This document shows, piece after piece, positions 7,368 through 10,333 of a stretch of 10,333 bases of DNA. Within the stretch, counting starts at the first letter, position 1, and every line of letters begins with the position of its first letter. The notes under the pieces were generated by a model, which saw only the letters and a list, made by a program, of their open reading frames with translations, had not been told where the DNA came from and searched no databases. The position numbers and the translations under genes were made by a program. The DNA is from Gammaproteobacteria bacterium (GTDB taxonomy: Bacteria > Pseudomonadota > Gammaproteobacteria > J113): NCBI GenBank assembly GCA_003694425.1, contig RFJX01000154.1, forward strand, positions 1-10,333, written 5' to 3'.

Positions 7368-7398
7368 ATTGTAGCGCCTGTGGGGCCAGGCGGGCCAA
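7368..7398 (-). promoter_or_regulatory. Possible internal promoter with a dyad in its spacer
   Basis: In the 67-bp gap between the two large genes, the minus strand reads TTGGCC (plus 7393-7398, 4/6 match to -35) and TACAAT (plus 7368-7373, 5/6 match to -10), 19 nt apart. The spacer holds a perfect inverted repeat, CGCCTG-N6-CAGGCG (7375-7392). A long spacer filled by a dyad is the layout of MerR-type promoters. The dyad alone could also be an RNA hairpin, but it has no T run to make it a terminator. The gene at 7340 would have a leader of about 20 nt. Confidence 0.35.
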
Positions 7399-7407
7399 GT
7401 CCGGCGA

Positions 7408-9702
7408 TCACTCCTTCCCGCCGAGCTGCTCGCGGAGCTCCTCCTGCAGCCTCAGGTCGTGGGCCTTGCGCCGCGAGGCCTGCAGACGGGAGCGTCTGAG
7501 GAGTTCCTCCATCTCCTGTTCCCCCCGACCGCGGGCGAACCCGTCACCCGTGCCCTTCTGTTCGCTCAGCCACTCTTCCAGCTCCTGGTGCAGGCGCGCC
7601 TGCAGGGCTGCCTCCCGGCGGGCCTGCCGGTCGAGTTCTTCACGGTTGGCCCTGAGGGCCGCGTCCGCCTCGCTCCGGAGTCCCTCGCTCATGCGCAGAC
7701 GGCTGCTGGCCTCGGCGACCTTCCGGTTGATCTGCTGCAGCTCCCGGTCGATGCGTTCGATCTCATCCTTGCCGCCATGGCGGCTCGCCTCCTCCCGGCT
7801 GCGCCGCAGCGCCTCCACCTCCGCACTCGCGCTGTCCAGGGTCTGACGCGCCTCACTCCTGATCTTGTCCACCGCGTCCAGCGTCTCCCGGATCCGGGCG
7901 GCATCGTGTTCGAGCTGCAGGCGCTGCTGGCGCAACTCCTCCTGTTCCTGGCGATGCTGTTCCTGCCGGCCCGATTCATACTCGGCCAGCAGGATCCGCG
8001 TTTCCTCCAGTGCCACCTTGCGTGCCAGGGCCTCCAGCTCGGCACGATCGCCCATGCCTGGCCCCCCCTCCCCGAGACGCTCTTCCAGAAGTCGCCCGAT
8101 CCGTTCCCGCTCCTCCCGCAGGGCAGCGGCCAGCTGCTCCCGCCAGCGCGCCTCCATGGACCTGCCCATCTCCCGCTGGCGGCCGGCCTCCTCCTCCAGC
8201 CTGCCGAGCGTCTCCCGCAGGCGCTCGATGGCGGAGCTGCGCAGGCGCTGCTCCTCCAGCCCCTCCTGCAGGCCCTGACAGGTCTTCTGCAGCCGCGCCA
8301 GCTGCTGTTCCTGTTCGCCACGGTAGCGCTCCAGCAGCCCCCGATCCCGGCTCAACAGGCTCTTGAGCCGGCTGCTGGCCTGCTCCTGGAGCCGCTGATT
8401 CCAGGATTCCTGGTCACGGCGCAACTCCACCAGCCGTTCCTCCACCTCCTGCCGCAGCTCGGCGAGCTGCAGGTGCAGGGTGCGGGTCTCCTGCAGGGTC
8501 GCCCGCATCGCCTCCAGGTCATGGCGCAGACGCGCCTGCTCCTCGGCGGTCCTGCGCTGCGCCTCCTGGCGTTCCGTCAGTACCTGCTCGAGGGCCTGCT
8601 TCACCTCCCCCAGCTCCTGCCGCAGCTTCCGTAACACGGGAGGGGAGACGGACTCGCCGGAGCCGCTCTCCAGTGGCAGCCCACCGCTGACACAGACCGC
8701 TTCGATCCCCCTCGCGGCCAGCAGGAAGGCGGCAATGGCACTGCGCCGGCCATCATCGCAGTAGAGAACATAGCCCTGCTCCCCGGAGAGCCCGGCGGCC
8801 ACCTCCCGCAGCCGGCCCAGAGGGAGGTTGACACTCTCCTCCAGCCCGTTGTCCAGATACTCGGCGGGCTGCCGCACGTCCACCCAGCGCCCCTCTCCGG
8901 CCGCCACGCGCGTTCGTGCCGCGTCCGGTGAGATTCGCTGCACCAGCGGTTCCCCCACCAGTTCGCGGAAGACCTCACCCGGGAGGAACATCATCTCGCC
9001 CTCCTCCAGCACGGTAATGGTGCTGTGGGCCCGGGCCTGCTCCAGCAGCGCCTCCTCGCCGAACCAGTCCCCCGGTCCGAGGGTCACCCCGGTCCCGTCT
9101 CCGGCCTGCAGGCGACAGCGCCCCCTGAGGACGAAGGAGAAGCCGGAGAGGGGCTCGCCCGCCTGCACCACCTGTTCCCCACGGCTCAGCGGCCTGGGCT
9201 CCAGGGCAGTGAAGATGCGCTGGATCCCGGATGGGGGAAGATGCAGGAAAAGCTCCGACTGGAGCAGGCGCAGCATCCAGTCCTCCTCGCCGTGGCCGGA
9301 GGCTTCCTCCCGCCTGCGCGCCTCGGCCAGGGCCTGCTCGTAGTCAGGCCGGGGGATGGCGATCACCACGGCCTCCCCGGAGGCGCGGGCAGAGAGCATC
9401 CGCGGCTGCAGGTCGGGCAGCCGCTGGCGGGCGGCCTCGCTGCCCGATCCGAGCCTCCTGACAGGCCCCTGTTCATTCTCCAGCTGGAGCTCCCCCTGGT
9501 ACAGGTAGTAGACCTCGGAGTCCCGTTCCCCCTGCCGGAACAGCAACTCACCCGCCGCCACGCCGACGAGACGGGAGCGGCCGGCAAGCCGGGCGAGGAC
9601 GCCGGCTTCCAGGGTGCCAAGGGGTTCGAAAGCGGCCAGGAGTTCCGGCTCCGGGGGTGAGGACAGGGCCTCCTGGGTTCGATGCAATGCCTTCTTGGCC
9701 AC
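7408..9702 (-). CDS. cNMP-like/rhodanese coiled-coil protein (paralogue 1)
   Basis: The 764-residue protein appears cytoplasmic. It has a degenerate cNMP-like beta-roll (about 25-125), a second cNMP domain (about 150-250), a rhodanese domain (about 255-345) and a long coiled coil (about 355-715) with a basic/acidic tail. In the second cNMP domain the cassette reads FGEEALLEQARAHSTI: E216 is kept, but the arginine (R224) is one place out of register, so cNMP binding is doubtful. The rhodanese domain has WVDVR and a proper active-site loop, CDDGRRS, with C315, so sulfurtransferase or persulfide chemistry is possible. Domain order and linker motifs match the next gene, so the two arose by tandem duplication. 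It starts at GTG, with GGAG 8 nt upstream and an in-frame stop seven codons before it, leaving little choice of start. It is first in the leftward operon, below a CRP-type site. Its cellular role is unknown. Confidence 0.88.
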   Translation of the reverse strand: MAKKALHRTQEALSSPPEPELLAAFEPLGTLEAGVLARLAGRSRLVGVAAGELLFRQGERDSEVYYLYQGELQLENEQGPVRRLGSGSEAARQRLPDLQPRMLSARASGEAVVIAIPRPDYEQALAEARRREEASGHGEEDWMLRLLQSELFLHLPPSGIQRIFTALEPRPLSRGEQVVQAGEPLSGFSFVLRGRCRLQAGDGTGVTLGPGDWFGEEALLEQARAHSTITVLEEGEMMFLPGEVFRELVGEPLVQRISPDAARTRVAAGEGRWVDVRQPAEYLDNGLEESVNLPLGRLREVAAGLSGEQGYVLYCDDGRRSAIAAFLLAARGIEAVCVSGGLPLESGSGESVSPPVLRKLRQELGEVKQALEQVLTERQEAQRRTAEEQARLRHDLEAMRATLQETRTLHLQLAELRQEVEERLVELRRDQESWNQRLQEQASSRLKSLLSRDRGLLERYRGEQEQQLARLQKTCQGLQEGLEEQRLRSSAIERLRETLGRLEEEAGRQREMGRSMEARWREQLAAALREERERIGRLLEERLGEGGPGMGDRAELEALARKVALEETRILLAEYESGRQEQHRQEQEELRQQRLQLEHDAARIRETLDAVDKIRSEARQTLDSASAEVEALRRSREEASRHGGKDEIERIDRELQQINRKVAEASSRLRMSEGLRSEADAALRANREELDRQARREAALQARLHQELEEWLSEQKGTGDGFARGRGEQEMEELLRRSRLQASRRKAHDLRLQEELREQLGGKE

Positions 9703-9733
9703 TCGTGCGACTCCGGGGTTTCAGCGGCCTTCC

Positions 9734-9739
9734 ATTAAG
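9734..9739 (-). promoter_or_regulatory. Possible -10 of the leftward operon promoter
   Basis: The minus strand reads CTTAAT (4/6 match to TATAAT). It predicts transcription starting near 9727 and a leader of about 25 nt containing the GGAG ribosome site. No good -35 hexamer is present; the -35 region is overlapped by the CRP-type operator, as expected for an activator-dependent class II promoter. Confidence 0.4.
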
Positions 9740-9759
9740 GCAGATTGGCGGCGAGGGTC

Positions 9760-9775
9760 CGTGAAGCAGTTCACA
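9760..9775. promoter_or_regulatory. CRP-type operator
   Basis: The sequence CGTGA-AGCAGT-TCACA matches the CRP/Vfr consensus TGTGA-N6-TCACA at nine of ten fixed positions. Its core is a perfect inverted repeat, GTGAA-N4-TTCAC. The centre lies 65 bp before the GTG start of the first large gene and about -40.5 from the predicted start of transcription, the class II activator position. It is 90 bp from the rightward ydcH-like gene, so it could affect either side. Control of a cNMP-domain operon by a cAMP-responsive protein would be coherent, but is inferred. Confidence 0.6.
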
Positions 9776-9857
9776 GATCGGCACCGGCGCCGGATGCGGA
9801 TCGCCGCCTCCGGATGGTTCCGATTTTGTGCTAAGGTGAGCAGGTGAGAGGCGGGGC

Positions 9858-10070
9858 ATGATGGTGGACAGCGATCAACTGGCGAGGATCCGGCACCGGA
9901 TAACCGAGCTGGAGGTGGAGCACCGCGACCTCGACGACGCCATCGACCGCCTCCATGACCAGCCCTATGTCGACCAGCTGCAACTGAGGCGCATGAAGAA
10001 ACGCAAACTGATGCTCAAGGACGAGATCAACCGGCTGCGCAGCAAACTCATCCCCGACCTCGACGCCTGA
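9858..10070 (+). CDS. Small DUF465/YdcH-family protein
   Basis: The 70-residue, highly charged, helical protein has the DUF465/YdcH pattern: an [16 protein letters not shown] first helix (17-32), a turn around residues 33-38, then a basic second helix with [15 protein letters not shown] (43-57) and an IPDLDA end. The family forms short antiparallel coiled coils; no biochemical role is established to my knowledge. A purine stretch (AGAGGCGGGG) lies just upstream of the ATG; a second ATG follows directly at 9861, so the true first residue is uncertain by one. Only one base separates its stop from the Rep helicase start, so the two are likely co-transcribed and coupled. It runs divergently from the large coiled-coil operon. 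Confidence 0.85.
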   Translation: MMVDSDQLARIRHRITELEVEHRDLDDAIDRLHDQPYVDQLQLRRMKKRKLMLKDEINRLRSKLIPDLDA

Positions 10071-10071
10071 A

Positions 10072-10333
10072 GTGTCAGGCCTGAACCCCGCACAGCGCGA
10101 CGCGGTCCGCTACGTCGACGGCCCCCTGCTGGTACTGGCCGGGGCCGGCAGCGGAAAGACCCGGGTCATCACCCACAAGATCGCCCATCTCATCCGCAAC
10201 CAGGGCCTGGAACCAGCCCGGATCACGGCCGTCACCTTCACCAACAAGGCCGCCCGGGAGATGCGCCAGCGGGTCGCTGAGCTCTGCGGTGAGCGGGACT
10301 CCGGTTCTCCCCGCATCTCCACCTTTCATACAC
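10072..10333 (+). CDS. rep: ATP-dependent DNA helicase Rep, N-terminal part
   Basis: Only the first 87 codons are present; the window edge cuts the gene. The visible part matches the start of superfamily 1A 3'-5' helicases of the Rep/UvrD group, closest to Rep as I recall it. It shows the Q-motif region LNPAQRDAV (4-12), Walker [10 protein letters not shown] (22-30), motif Ia [12 protein letters not shown] (53-64) and the start of motif Ib, STFHT (83-87). Rep removes protein obstacles ahead of replication forks and assists restart. The start is GTG one base after the upstream stop codon; it aligns with the family N-terminus, two residues before the LNP block. There is no clear ribosome site of its own, which fits coupling to the upstream gene. 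Family length is about 670 residues, so most of the gene lies to the right. Confidence 0.9.
   Translation, partial: MSGLNPAQRDAVRYVDGPLLVLAGAGSGKTRVITHKIAHLIRNQGLEPARITAVTFTNKAAREMRQRVAELCGERDSGSPRISTFHT

Noticed and set aside
7375..7392. Terminator between the two large genes
   Set aside because: The CGCCTG/CAGGCG stem has no T tract on the minus strand, and a shared function with the genes below is more consistent with read-through or an internal promoter.
5424..7499. A long open plus-strand frame opposite the second large coiled-coil gene (and similar long frames opposite other genes)
   Set aside because: It is the reverse of a GC-rich, Glu/Arg/Leu-rich coding strand, which avoids stops on the complement. 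Its product is low-complexity Leu/Pro/Gln with no family, while the minus-strand frame has clear domains.
4995..9702. SMC/MukB-like chromosome condensation proteins
   Set aside because: The coiled coils are long, but there is no Walker A/B or ABC signature ATPase head; the N-terminal heads are cNMP and rhodanese folds instead.

Overview
The window looks like chromosomal DNA from a high-GC gammaproteobacterium. I infer this from a long-form BolA ending in an SPPC motif, a Rep-type helicase start, and a RegB/RegA redox two-component pair. A sulfur-oxidising or Chromatiales-like lineage is plausible but unproven. I see no insertion sequence, phage gene, CRISPR array, tRNA or rRNA. Nearly all sequence is coding, and genes are packed with overlaps of 1 to 14 bases.

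Left block (1-2639). A periplasmic c-type cytochrome gene runs leftward and ends in a strong intrinsic terminator. Running rightward from the same intergenic region is a membrane sensor kinase of the RegB/PrrB/RoxS family, overlapped by its response regulator RegA. The kinase keeps the quinone-binding GGxxNPF loop and the redox-active cysteine. A RegA/RegR-type box lies between the divergent genes, so the pair may control the neighbouring cytochrome.

Central block (2671-9702, all leftward). Transcription appears to begin in the 9703-9857 intergenic region, where a near-consensus CRP-type operator sits at class II spacing from a possible -10. The order of transcription is: a 764-residue protein; a 781-residue paralogue; bolA; a small helix-turn-helix protein; and an MsbA-like ABC exporter. 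From the second large gene onward the genes overlap. The two large proteins are the most unusual content. Each has a degenerate cyclic-nucleotide-binding fold, a second cNMP-binding domain, a rhodanese domain, and about 360-390 residues of charged coiled coil. They are complementary: the first keeps the rhodanese cysteine but has a displaced cNMP arginine, and the second keeps the cNMP arginine but has serine in place of the rhodanese cysteine. This suggests a pair with divided sensing functions on a filamentous or scaffold-like tail. That function is inference.

Right block (9858-10333). A small DUF465/YdcH-type protein is followed after one base by the first 87 codons of a Rep-type DNA helicase, cut by the window edge.
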